Of a stretch of DNA of 6,461 nucleotides, positions 1 to 6,328 are shown one piece after another. A program made the translations under genes and the position numbers. Within the stretch, counting starts at the first letter, position 1. Every line of letters begins with the position of its first letter. This DNA is from an uncultured Eubacteriales bacterium. Lineage in GTDB: Bacteria; Bacillota; Clostridia; Oscillospirales; Oscillospiraceae. Location: NCBI GenBank assembly GCA_900546295.1, contig URCK01000078.1, forward strand, positions 1 through 6,461, written 5' to 3'. The notes under the pieces are model-generated. The model did no database searches and was not told the origin of the DNA. It was given only the letters and a program-made list of their open reading frames with translations.

Positions 1-480
1 CTGACGCATTTTAACGAACAGGGCCGCGCCCGCATGGTGGACGTGAGCGAAAAGGCACAGACCTTCCGCGTCGCGCGCGCCGAGGCGACGGTCTGCATGG
101 CGAAAGCGACGATGGACAAGATCAAAGAAGGTACCATCGGCAAGGGCGACGTGCTGGCGGTCGCGCAGGTCGCGGGCATCATGGCCGCAAAGAAGAACAG
201 CGAGCTCATCCCGATGTGCCACCCGCTGCTGCTGACAAAGGTGGACATCTCATTTTCGATCGAGGATACCGCGCTGCACATTTTCAGCGAGGTGCGCTGC
301 CGCGGCGAAACGGGCGTTGAGATGGAAGCGCTCACGGCGGTGAGCGTGGCGGCGCTCACGGTGTACGATATGTGCAAAGCCGTGCAGCGCGATATGAGGA
401 TAGACAACGTTCATCTTCTCTATAAAGAGGGCGGGAAGAGCGGCGTTTACGAAGCGGAGGGAGAAACATGGCGGAAGTGA
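1..480 (+). CDS. moaC: Cyclic pyranopterin monophosphate synthase MoaC (5' end cut by window)
   Basis: MoaC acts in the cytoplasm with MoaA in the first step of molybdenum cofactor synthesis, converting the MoaA product 3',8-cyclo-7,8-dihydro-GTP to cyclic pyranopterin monophosphate. The frame is open from base 1 and reads LTHFNEQGRARMVDVSEK, which matches the MoaC N-terminus that precedes the conserved MVDVS. The ATG at 34 is therefore internal, and only about one to three codons appear to be missing. Counting from that Met, visible family motifs are the IPMCHPL segment (residues 59-65, with the active-site His), GVEMEALTAVSVAALTVYDMCKA (94-116) and KEGGKSG (131-137). The visible 159 codons fit the family length of about 160. 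The stop overlaps the next gene by 13 bases, so the two are probably translated together. Identity is very secure; only the exact start is unseen. Confidence 0.96.
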   Translation: MTHFNEQGRARMVDVSEKAQTFRVARAEATVCMAKATMDKIKEGTIGKGDVLAVAQVAGIMAAKKNSELIPMCHPLLLTKVDISFSIEDTALHIFSEVRCRGETGVEMEALTAVSVAALTVYDMCKAVQRDMRIDNVHLLYKEGGKSGVYEAEGETWRK

Positions 481-902
481 CCGCTGTCAACATCAGCAGA
501 GAAAAGGGCGTGCGCAAGGAGAGCGTACCCTATATCGACTTAAAGCTGCGCCACGGTATCGTGGGCGACGCCCACGCGGGCGACTGGCACCGCCAGATCA
601 GCCTCCTTGCCGACGAAAGCGTGGATACGATGCGAAAGGCCTGTCCCATTGAACTGGACGCGGGCATTTTCGCAGAGAACATCAACACGCGCGGCATTAC
701 GCTCAAAACGCTGCCCGTCGGCACGCATCTGCGCGTGGGCGAAACGGAGCTTGAGGTCACGCAGATCGGCAAGCAGTGCCACAACGACTGCGCGATCAAG
801 AAGGCGACGGGAAAATGCGTCATGCCGACCGAGGGCATCTTTGCCGTCGTGGTCAAAGAGGGCCGCGTGCGCGCGGGCGATACGATCGAGGTGCTGAAAT
901 GA
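468..902 (+). CDS. MOSC domain-containing protein, molybdenum cofactor-associated
   Basis: This is a compact 144-residue protein consisting almost only of a MOSC domain, the fold found at the C-terminus of Moco sulfurases. MOSC proteins bind Moco or handle sulfur with a conserved cysteine; the role of stand-alone bacterial forms is less settled. Visible signatures are GIVGDAHAG (30-38), RQISLLADES (42-51), the FAENI segment (68-72), GKQCH (101-105) with the expected conserved Cys104, and the closing GIFAVVVKEGRVRAGD (123-138). Cys108 and Cys117 give a C-x3-C-x8-C arrangement around the active-site region. The ATG at 468 has a strong Shine-Dalgarno, GGAGG at 456-460, with a 7-base spacer inside the end of moaC. 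Its stop overlaps the next start (ATGA, 899-902). The family call is secure. A role in sulfuration or in carrying Moco to a Mo enzyme is inferred from the family and from its position between moaC and a MoeA-like gene. Confidence 0.9.
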   Translation: MAEVTAVNISREKGVRKESVPYIDLKLRHGIVGDAHAGDWHRQISLLADESVDTMRKACPIELDAGIFAENINTRGITLKTLPVGTHLRVGETELEVTQIGKQCHNDCAIKKATGKCVMPTEGIFAVVVKEGRVRAGDTIEVLK

Positions 903-1918
903 AGCTCATCAAAACAGAAGACGCGGTGGGGCATGTGCTCTGCCACGACCTGACGCAGATCATCAAGGATGAATACAAGGACGCGCGCTTCCGCAAGGGC
1001 CATGTCGTGACGGAAGAGGATATCCCGGTGCTGCTCCGCATGGGAAAGGAGCACCTCTACGTCTGGGAGATGACAAGCGGCATGGTGCACGAAAACGACG
1101 CGGCGGAAAGGCTCCTCGCCCTCTGCGGGCAGGAGAACATGCTTCGCAGCGAGGTGAAAGAGGGCAAGATCGAGCTGAAAGCCGCCTGCGACGGCGTGTT
1201 TCTCGTTGATTCTTCGCGCCTTATCGCCGTGAACAGTCAGGACGAGGTGATGATCGCTACGCGCAAGGGCGGCACGGCCGTGCGCGAGGGCGACAAGCTC
1301 GCGGGGATGCGCGTCATCCCGCTCATCATCGAGGAGGAAAAGCTCCAGAGAGCAGAAACGGCGGCGGGGAGAGAGCCGCTCCTTGCGCTCAGGCCCTTCG
1401 TGCGAAAGACCGCCTGCATCGTCGCCACCGGCAGCGAGGTGAAAAAGGGGCTCATTCAGGATACCTTCACGCCCGTCGTCATCGACAAGCTCAAGGCCTA
1501 CGGCATCGAGACGCTCGAGGTCGTCTGCTCCGGCGACGGGGTGGAGAACGTGCGCGACGCGGTGCTCACGATGCGCGGAAAAAAGCCCGACATGATTCTC
1601 TGCACCGGCGGTATGAGCGTCGACCCCGACGACAACACGCCGGGCGGCATCCGCGCCGCGGGCGCGGGCATCGTCGCCTATGGCGCGCCGGTGCTGCCGG
1701 GGGCAATGTTCCTGCTCGGCTATTTTGACGACGGTACGCCCGTCATGGGCCTGCCCGGCTGCGTGATGTACGCGGGCGCGACGGCCTTTGATCTCATTTT
1801 GCCGCGCGTCGCGGCCGATGTACCCGTCACGCGCGCGGATATTGCCGCGATGGGTGAGGGCGGGCTGTGTCTCGGCTGCAAGCCCTGCCGCTATCCCCTG
1901 TGCCCGTTTGGAAAGTAA
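899..1918 (+). CDS. MoeA-like molybdopterin-binding protein with C-terminal cysteine cluster
   Basis: The 339-residue protein has an N-terminal MoeA-like segment (about 1-58, DAVGHVLCHDLTQI and then FRKGHVVTEEDIPVLLRMGKEHLYV, split here by residues not shown). A middle region (about 65-165) is unassigned. A MoaB/Mog/MoeA-type molybdopterin-binding domain covers about 170-305. Marks of that domain are IVATGSEVKKGLIQD (174-188), the DMILCTGGMSVDPDDNTPGG loop (231-250) and PVMGLPGC (281-288). Proteins with this fold bind molybdopterin and take part in adenylylation or metal insertion; which step applies here is not certain. The last 16 residues contain four cysteines (Cys324, 327, 330, 335; C-x2-C-x2-C-x4-C). 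The ATG at 899 is chosen because it overlaps the MOSC stop as ATGA and follows GAGGTG at 888-893. An in-frame ATG at 776 lies deep in the MOSC gene and would add 41 residues unlike the family. It is not a plain full-length MoeA, so no symbol is given. Confidence 0.86.
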   Translation: MKLIKTEDAVGHVLCHDLTQIIKDEYKDARFRKGHVVTEEDIPVLLRMGKEHLYVWEMTSGMVHENDAAERLLALCGQENMLRSEVKEGKIELKAACDGVFLVDSSRLIAVNSQDEVMIATRKGGTAVREGDKLAGMRVIPLIIEEEKLQRAETAAGREPLLALRPFVRKTACIVATGSEVKKGLIQDTFTPVVIDKLKAYGIETLEVVCSGDGVENVRDAVLTMRGKKPDMILCTGGMSVDPDDNTPGGIRAAGAGIVAYGAPVLPGAMFLLGYFDDGTPVMGLPGCVMYAGATAFDLILPRVAADVPVTRADIAAMGEGGLCLGCKPCRYPLCPFGK

Positions 1919-1946
1919 AATATCGCGCCTGCGGGCGCGACATTTT
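1917..1946 (+). terminator. Weak intrinsic terminator after the cofactor genes
   Basis: A perfect 7-bp stem, TCGCGCC (1923-1929) with GGCGCGA (1934-1940), closes a TGCG tetraloop. After one A/C mismatch, the flanking A/T bases (1917-1921 with 1942-1946) can extend the stem. The T-run is only four bases, and it takes part in that extension, so termination may be partial and some read-through into modA is possible. Because the flanks are A-rich on one side and T-rich on the other, it could also work on the other strand, but no gene on that strand would need it here. Confidence 0.6.
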
Positions 1947-1951
1947 AGATC

Positions 1952-1978
1952 ATCGCTATCTATTTGAAGAATAGCGAA
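1952..1978 (+). promoter_or_regulatory. Candidate ModE-type molybdate-responsive operator upstream of modA
   Basis: A perfect inverted repeat, TCGCTAT (1953-1959) and ATAGCGA (1971-1977), with arms 11 bases apart, lies about 30 bases before modA. The left arm with its flank, ATCGCTATCTA, matches 10 of 11 positions of the E. coli ModE half-site as I recall it (ATCGnTATATA). The right arm is weaker at its inner bases. E. coli operators space the arms about one base wider. In E. coli, molybdate-bound ModE represses modABC from such a site. No T-run follows the repeat, so it is unlikely to be a terminator, and the gap is too short for a Moco riboswitch. No clear -35/-10 pair could be found between 1919 and 2006, and no modE gene is in the window. 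The repeat is seen; the regulator is inferred. Confidence 0.5.
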
Positions 1979-2006
1979 AAGAAATTCTGAAAGGATGTAC
2001 CCCAAG

Positions 2007-2855
2007 ATGAAAAAACTGTTGTCGCTGCTCCTTGCCCTCTCGCTCGTGCTTGCCCTGACTGCCTGCGGCAGCAAGGATGACGGCGCGAACGACGCCGACA
2101 CGCAGGATGATGCGGCCGAGCCGGTCGAGCTGATCGTCTTCGCCGCCGCCTCCATGACCGAGACGCTCAACGAGATCGCCGAGATGTACAAGGAGGTCGC
2201 GCCGAACGTCACGCTTACCTTTAACTTTGATTCCTCCGGCAAGCTCCTCACCCAGATCAGCGAGGGCGCGGACTGCGACCTTTTCATCTCCGCCGCACCC
2301 AACCAGATGAACGCGATGGACGGCAGCCTCATCGGCGACACGGAGAAGAACCCCGACGGGCTTGACCTCATCGTGACCGACAGCCGCGTTGACCTTCTTG
2401 AAAACAAGGTGACGCTCGCCGTTCCCGCGGGTAATTCAAAGGGCATTGAGAGCTTCGACCAGCTCGCGCAGCTCCTGAAAAGCGGCGATGTGCTGCTCGC
2501 CATCGGCAACAGCGACGTACCCGTCGGCCAGTACACGCAGAAGATCTTTGCCTACTACGGCCTTGACGAATCGGCCATGACCGACTGCCTTACCTACGGC
2601 AACAACGTCAAGGAGGTCACGACGCAGGTGAGCGAGGCCGCAGCCGACTGCGGCATCATCTACGCGACCGACGCCTTCTCCGCGGGGCTCGAGGTCGTTG
2701 ACAGCGCCACGGCCGAGATGTGCGGTCAGGTCATCTATCCCGCCGCCGTGCTCAAGGGCGAAAAGGAAGAGGCTGCGCGCGCGTTCCTCGCCTATCTTGA
2801 GACCGATGCCGCGATGACCGTCTTCGAGCGCGTCGGCTTCAGCGCCGTTTACTAA
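2007..2855 (+). CDS. modA: Molybdate ABC transporter, substrate-binding lipoprotein ModA
   Basis: ModA binds molybdate (and usually tungstate) outside the membrane and delivers it to ModB. The N-terminus has two lysines, a hydrophobic stretch and a lipobox LTAC (17-20), so Cys20 should be lipid-anchored, as in Gram-positive bacteria. A short acidic linker (about 24-38) follows. Family motifs are VFAAASMTETL (44-54, oxyanion serine at 49), NFDSSGKL (73-80), the CDLFISAAP segment (90-98), DVPVGQYTQK (170-179) and CGIIYATDAF (215-224, with the ligand-site Tyr219). The 282-residue length is ordinary once the linker is counted. I chose the ATG at 2007 over the in-frame ATG at 1995, because the latter overlaps the only Shine-Dalgarno (AAAGGA, 1990-1995) and would add only MYPK. 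It heads modABC and sits behind a candidate operator. Tungstate specificity cannot be excluded, but the motifs are ModA-like. Confidence 0.94.
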   Translation: MKKLLSLLLALSLVLALTACGSKDDGANDADTQDDAAEPVELIVFAAASMTETLNEIAEMYKEVAPNVTLTFNFDSSGKLLTQISEGADCDLFISAAPNQMNAMDGSLIGDTEKNPDGLDLIVTDSRVDLLENKVTLAVPAGNSKGIESFDQLAQLLKSGDVLLAIGNSDVPVGQYTQKIFAYYGLDESAMTDCLTYGNNVKEVTTQVSEAAADCGIIYATDAFSAGLEVVDSATAEMCGQVIYPAAVLKGEKEEAARAFLAYLETDAAMTVFERVGFSAVY

Positions 2856-2879
2856 AATGAAAGCCTAAAGGGCGAATAT

Positions 2880-2897
2880 AGAGATCGCCTGATCTCT
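2880..2897 (+). other. Stem-loop between modA and modB
   Basis: AGAGATC (2880-2886) and GATCTCT (2891-2897) form a perfect 7-bp stem with a GCCT loop. No T-run follows directly, so it is a poor terminator. It sits between the stop of modA and the strong modB ribosome binding site (GGGAGG, 2913-2918). That is where binding-protein operons often carry a structure that stabilises the upstream transcript or reduces downstream expression. This role is inferred; only the inverted repeat is seen. Confidence 0.5.
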
Positions 2898-2923
2898 GCA
2901 ACCCGTCTTTATGGGAGGTCACG

Positions 2924-3616
2924 ATGGACTGGTATCCCCTCTGGAACTCGCTGCGCATCGCGGCGATCTCTACGGTCATTATTTTCTTTGCGGGCATTTT
3001 TGCCGCCTACTATATTGCGAGGCTCCCGCGGCTTATAAAGGGCGCGCTCGATGTGCTCCTGACGCTGCCGCTCGTGCTGCCGCCCACGGTCGTGGGCTAT
3101 CTTCTGCTGCGCGTTCTGGGCCCCAAGCGCGTCGTCGGCGCGTGGGTACTCGAGACCTTTGGCGTCAAGATGGTCATGACCTGGTGGTCGGCGATCTTTG
3201 CGACGGCGGTCGTCATCTTCCCGCTGATGTACCGCACGGTGCGCGGCGCGTTCGAGTCCTTTGACGAAACGCTCGCCTATTCGGGGCAGACGCTGGGGCT
3301 TTCGAACACCTATATCTTCTGGCGCATCCGTATGCCCTACTGCCGGCAGGGCGTGCTGGCAGGGACGGTGCTGGCCTTTGCCCGCGCGCTCGGCGAATAC
3401 GGCGCGACGAGCATGATCGCTGGCTACACGCCCGGCAAGACCGCGACCATCTCCACGACGGTCTACCAGCTCTGGCAGACGAACAACGATGCGCTTGCGA
3501 CGAAGTGGGTCATGGTCAACATGGCCATCTCCGCCGTCGTGCTGCTGACGGTCAATATGCTTGAGCGGCGAGACCTTCTGAGCGAGGCGGGCAGGAAGAG
3601 GAGGGGCGGCCGATGA
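2924..3616 (+). CDS. modB: Molybdate ABC transporter permease ModB
   Basis: ModB is the membrane permease of the molybdate importer, pairing with itself and with two ModC ATPases. The 230-residue protein has hydrophobic segments at about 10-31, 42-64, 86-105, 143-165 and 196-213, which fits the family's five or six helices. The cytoplasmic EAA loop that docks on the ATPase is recognisable at about 115-138, with the key Gly125, Ile135 and Pro138 (LGLSNTYIFWRIRMP). It is followed by ARALGEYGATSMIAG (153-167), which is highly typical of ModB. The ATG at 2924 has a strong Shine-Dalgarno (GGGAGG, 2913-2918) five bases upstream. The C-terminus is short and basic (GRKRRGGR), and its codons provide the ribosome binding site for modC. 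The stop overlaps the modC start (ATGA, 3613-3616). The family is shared with sulfate permeases, but the ModA neighbour settles the substrate. Confidence 0.95.
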   Translation: MDWYPLWNSLRIAAISTVIIFFAGIFAAYYIARLPRLIKGALDVLLTLPLVLPPTVVGYLLLRVLGPKRVVGAWVLETFGVKMVMTWWSAIFATAVVIFPLMYRTVRGAFESFDETLAYSGQTLGLSNTYIFWRIRMPYCRQGVLAGTVLAFARALGEYGATSMIAGYTPGKTATISTTVYQLWQTNNDALATKWVMVNMAISAVVLLTVNMLERRDLLSEAGRKRRGGR

Positions 3617-4641
3617 GTCTTTGCGTAGACATCGAAAAAAAACTCGGCGCATTTCATCTGCGCGCGCAGTTTGAAGCGCAGGACGGAACGACGGCGCTGC
3701 TCGGCGCCTCGGGCTGCGGCAAAAGCGTGACCTTAAAGTGCATCGCGGGCATCATGACGCCCGACCGCGGGCACATTGAGCTCGGCGGCCGCGTCCTTTT
3801 CGACAGCGAGAAGAAGATTGACCTGCCGCCCCAGCAGCGCCGTGTCGGCTACCTCTTCCAGCAGTACGCGCTCTTTCCGAACATGACGGTGGAGCAGAAT
3901 ATCCTCTGCGGCATCCGCCGCGAGCACCGCGCGGAGAAAAAAGCCCTGCTGGCGGAAAAAATACGCATGTTCCGTTTAGAGGGGCTTGAAAAGAAGCATC
4001 CCGCGCAGCTCTCCGGCGGACAGCAGCAGCGCGTGGCGCTCGCGCGCATCCTCTCGTCCGAGCCGGAGGCCATTTTACTCGATGAGCCTTTCTCCGCGCT
4101 CGACAGCTACTTGAAGTGGAACCTTGAACTGGAGCTTGCCGACCTGCTCGCGGGATTTCCCGGCCCCGTGCTGTGGGTCAGCCACGATCTGGGCGAGTGC
4201 TACCGCAACTGCCGCAGGGTCTGCGTGATGGAGGACGGAAAGACGGGAACGGTGACGGGGATGGACGAGATGCTCCGATGCCCTGAAAGTATCAGCGCGG
4301 CGCGGCTTGCTGGCTGCAAGAATTTTTTTGCCGCCGAGGAAAATAACGGCGCGGTCTATCTTCCGGAATGGGATCTGACGCTGCCCATTGACGCAAAGGA
4401 AAAGCCCTTTACGACCCTCGGCATCCCGGATGGCGCGCTTGCCCTGCGCGATGACGCCGCGCTGCGCTGCAAGGTCTTGCGCGTCATCCCCGGCGTGGAG
4501 GAGAGCATCCTTCTTCTGCGCCCCGAGGGCTGCGCGGAGACAGCGTCGGCGCTGCGCATCTCCGCTGCGCGGAGAAACGGTCTGCGCGCGGGAGAGACTG
4601 TCTGCGTTGCGCTGGATGCTGAAAAACTGCTGCTGCTATAA
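3613..4641 (+). CDS. modC: Molybdate ABC transporter ATP-binding protein ModC
   Basis: ModC hydrolyses ATP on the inner face of the membrane to drive molybdate uptake through ModB. All catalytic motifs are intact: Walker A GASGCGKS (31-38), Q-loop in LFQQYALFPNMTV (81-93), signature LSGGQQQR (133-140), Walker B AILLDEPF (153-160, Asp157 and Glu158), D-loop SALD (161-164) and switch His191 in WVSHD. Residues about 230-342 form a C-terminal regulatory-type domain that begins with AARLAGCKN. The part after about 280 looks like a TOBE/Mop-type barrel but is too diverged to prove by eye, so whether it senses oxyanions is open. The length of 342 fits ModC. The ATG at 3613 overlaps the modB stop and follows a G-rich Shine-Dalgarno (AGAGGAGGGG, about 3597-3606). 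It is the last gene of the operon and is followed by a strong terminator. Confidence 0.94.
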   Translation: MSLCVDIEKKLGAFHLRAQFEAQDGTTALLGASGCGKSVTLKCIAGIMTPDRGHIELGGRVLFDSEKKIDLPPQQRRVGYLFQQYALFPNMTVEQNILCGIRREHRAEKKALLAEKIRMFRLEGLEKKHPAQLSGGQQQRVALARILSSEPEAILLDEPFSALDSYLKWNLELELADLLAGFPGPVLWVSHDLGECYRNCRRVCVMEDGKTGTVTGMDEMLRCPESISAARLAGCKNFFAAEENNGAVYLPEWDLTLPIDAKEKPFTTLGIPDGALALRDDAALRCKVLRVIPGVEESILLLRPEGCAETASALRISAARRNGLRAGETVCVALDAEKLLLL

Positions 4642-4646
4642 AAAGG

Positions 4647-4683
4647 AAAACCGAGGCAGAGCATGTGCTCTGCCTCGGTTTTT
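4647..4683 (+). terminator. Strong intrinsic terminator of modABC
   Basis: CCGAGGCAGAGC (4651-4662) and GCTCTGCCTCGG (4667-4678) form a perfect 12-bp stem with an ATGT loop. Four A bases before and five T bases after (4679-4683) extend the stem and give the U-tract. It starts six bases after the modC stop. The A-rich left flank means it could also stop transcription arriving from malQ. Confidence 0.93.
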
Positions 4684-4708
4684 GTCAAAAATTCGAATAC
4701 AAAACGTA

Positions 4709-4725
4709 ATATTTCGTCGAAATAT
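4709..4725. repeat. AT-rich palindrome between the convergent terminators
   Basis: ATATTTCG (4709-4716) and CGAAATAT (4718-4725) are exact inverted copies around a single central T at 4717. It lies between the modC terminator and the malQ terminator, where no promoter is needed. It could be a protein-binding site, part of the U-rich tail of the malQ terminator, or chance in a short AT-rich gap. No role is claimed. Confidence 0.4.
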
Positions 4726-4726
4726 A

Positions 4727-4770
4727 ACAAAAAGCGGCGGCCAGAACTGGAAAAAGTTCCGGCCGCCGCT
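4727..4770 (-). terminator. Intrinsic terminator of malQ
   Basis: Read on the minus strand, AGCGGCGGCC (4770-4761) pairs with GGCCGCCGCT (4742-4733). Inside it, after one mismatch, five more pairs form (4755-4759 with 4744-4748) around a six-base loop. A T-rich tract (TTTTG, then TTATATT) follows the stem. It begins ten bases after the malQ stop. On the plus strand a weaker T-rich stretch (4775-4781) follows the same stem, so it may back up the modC terminator. Confidence 0.88.
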
Positions 4771-4779
4771 GATATTTTG

Positions 4780-6264
4780 TTACAGCCGCCCGTAGATGCG
4801 GCTCGTCTCGCGGATGCGCCCGGCGAGTGCCTCGCTCGCCTCCCCCGGGAGCAAGCGCCACTGCCAGTTGCCGCTTGACGTGCCGGGGGTGTTCATGCGG
4901 CAGCCTGCGCCAAGCCCCAGATAGTCCTGCATCTGTGCGATGAAAAGGCGGCTCTCGCAGCTCATGCCGCCGCGGAGGATGCCCTCGCAGAAGCCCTCTT
5001 CGTCATTCAGGCCAAGGTAGGCCTTTGCAAAGGCAAGCTCGCCCTCATCTGCCTCCTCGCGCCAGAGGGCGAGGGGGGAATTGTCGTGCGTGCCGGTGTA
5101 GCAGACGCTGTTCTCTCCGCAGTTGTGGGGCAGGTAGTCGCTGAGAGTTTCAGGGTCAAAGGCGAATTCCAGCACCTTCATGCCGGGGAGCTTTGACGCT
5201 TCAAGCAGCGCCGTGACCTCCTCCGAGGGTGCGCCAAGGTCCTCAGCGATGAAGTCGAGATCCTGAAACCAGCCCGTCAGCACGCCGACAAGCGCCATGC
5301 CGGGGCCCTTGACCCAATGGCCGCCTTTCGCGGTCGTTTCGCCATAGGGCACGGCCCAATAGCTCGCAAAGCCGCGAAAATGGTCGATCCTCAGCACGTC
5401 GCAGAGCTTCTGCGCCCCGCCGACACGCCGGATCCACCAGCCGTAGCCGTCGCGCGCCATGGCGGCATAGTCGTAGAGCGGGTTGCCCCAGAGCTGCCCG
5501 TCGGCGCTGAAATAGTCGGGCGGGACGCCCGCGACCTCGGTGGGGTGCCCCTGCGGGTCGAGGTGGAACATTTTCGGCTCCGCCCACACGTCGGCGGAGT
5601 CCATCGCGGTGTAGATGGGGAGGTCGCCGATGATGCGGATGCCGAGCGCGTGTACATAGTCCCTGAGCGCCGCCCACTGGCGGAAAAAGAGAAACTGGAT
5701 GTAGGTGAAGAGTTCCGCGTCGTCGCGCAGCAGCTCGCGGTAATGCGCGATGACCCCGGCGCTCTTGCGCAGGCGGATGTCCTCGTCCCACTCGCTCCAC
5801 GGCTTCATGTGAAAGTGACGCTTGAGCGCCATGAAGAGGGCGTAGTCGGGCAGCCAGTGCGCGTTTTCCGCTTCAAACGCCGCGACGGCCTCGCGGTCGC
5901 GCGCAAAGCCGCGCGCCTTAGCCGTTTCGAGCAGCGAAAAGCGGTTTTCATAGAGCCTGCCGTAGTCGACGCGGCGGGGGTCTGCGCCCCAGTCGCGCCC
6001 GTCCACTTCCTCGCGCGTCAGAAGACCGTCCTCCACGAGCAGGTCAAGGTCGATGAAGTAGGGGTTGCCCGCAAGGGAGGAAAAGCTCTGATACGGCGAG
6101 TCGCCGCAGCCTGTCGGCCCGAGCGGCAGGAGCTGCCAGTATTTCTGACCCGCGGCGGCGAGAAAATCGGCAAAGTCGTAGGCGGCCTTGCCCATCGTGC
6201 CGATGCCGTGGGGAGAGGGCAGCGAGGAGAGCGGCAGCAGAATGCCGGCGGAGCGTTCGATCAA
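4780..6264 (-). CDS. malQ: 4-alpha-glucanotransferase (amylomaltase, GH77)
   Basis: MalQ transfers alpha-1,4-glucan segments between maltodextrins, releasing glucose, and works in the cytoplasm in maltodextrin or glycogen use. Numbered from the TTG at 6264, the 494-residue protein starts IERSAGILLPLSSLPS, the usual GH77 opening. It carries GDLPIY (213-218), the PPDYFSADGQLWGNPLY loop (248-264), and the catalytic triad: Asp294 in RIDHFRGF, Glu341 in FIAEDLG and Asp394 in TGTHDN. These positions lie within one residue of Asp293, Glu340 and Asp395 of Thermus amylomaltase, which supports the start. The start is TTG with a modest AGGGA (6275-6271) six bases before it. A GTG at 6357 would give 525 residues, but it lies next to the -10 box and adds a tail unlike the family. 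It is the short Thermus-like form, not the roughly 690-residue enterobacterial form. It appears to be a single-gene unit with its own promoter, leader hairpin and terminator. Confidence 0.95.
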   Translation of the reverse strand: MIERSAGILLPLSSLPSPHGIGTMGKAAYDFADFLAAAGQKYWQLLPLGPTGCGDSPYQSFSSLAGNPYFIDLDLLVEDGLLTREEVDGRDWGADPRRVDYGRLYENRFSLLETAKARGFARDREAVAAFEAENAHWLPDYALFMALKRHFHMKPWSEWDEDIRLRKSAGVIAHYRELLRDDAELFTYIQFLFFRQWAALRDYVHALGIRIIGDLPIYTAMDSADVWAEPKMFHLDPQGHPTEVAGVPPDYFSADGQLWGNPLYDYAAMARDGYGWWIRRVGGAQKLCDVLRIDHFRGFASYWAVPYGETTAKGGHWVKGPGMALVGVLTGWFQDLDFIAEDLGAPSEEVTALLEASKLPGMKVLEFAFDPETLSDYLPHNCGENSVCYTGTHDNSPLALWREEADEGELAFAKAYLGLNDEEGFCEGILRGGMSCESRLFIAQMQDYLGLGAGCRMNTPGTSSGNWQWRLLPGEASEALAGRIRETSRIYGRL

Positions 6265-6283
6265 GGAGCATCCCTGCTTTCTT

Positions 6284-6328
6284 AAAAAAGTCGCGCCCGC
6301 TGCGCAGAAAAAGCGCAGCGGGGCACGG
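6284..6328 (-). terminator. Terminator-like hairpin in the malQ leader (candidate attenuator)
   Basis: On the minus strand CCCGCTGCGC (6322-6313) and GCGCAGCGGG (6305-6296) form a perfect 10-bp stem with a seven-base loop. With one bulged C (6323), four more pairs form (6324-6327 with 6295-6292, one of them G-U). The extended stem then ends two bases before a run of six T (6289-6284). It lies between the malQ promoter and the TTG start, so it would reduce or regulate transcription into malQ. Only a weak five-pair alternative fold was seen (6339-6335 with 6308-6304), so no convincing antiterminator is claimed. Confidence 0.55.

Noticed and set aside
1919..2006. A Moco riboswitch upstream of modA
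   Set aside because: The gap is under 90 bases and is taken up by a simple hairpin and an inverted repeat, too short for the known Moco riboswitch fold of well over 100 bases.
1995..2006. ATG at 1995 as the modA start
   Set aside because: It overlaps the only Shine-Dalgarno-like sequence and adds just four residues before a typical lipoprotein signal that begins at the ATG at 2007.
530..2536. A 668-codon open frame on the minus strand across the MOSC, MoeA-like and modA genes
   Set aside because: It runs antisense through three clearly real genes, shows no recognisable domain, and has the Arg/Ala/Ser-rich composition expected from the reverse of GC-rich coding DNA.
2909..3652. A 247-codon open frame on the minus strand opposite modB
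   Set aside because: It is rich in Arg, His, Asp and Ala with no motif or plausible start context, and lies opposite a clear membrane permease gene.
4388..4795. A 135-codon plus-strand frame over the end of modC and the terminators
   Set aside because: It runs through two intrinsic terminators, overlaps modC in another frame, and encodes a low-complexity Arg/Ala/Cys-rich sequence.
5317..6285. A 322-codon open frame on the plus strand opposite malQ
   Set aside because: It is fully antisense to a GH77 gene with an intact catalytic triad and has no family motif; its openness follows from high GC at codon third positions.
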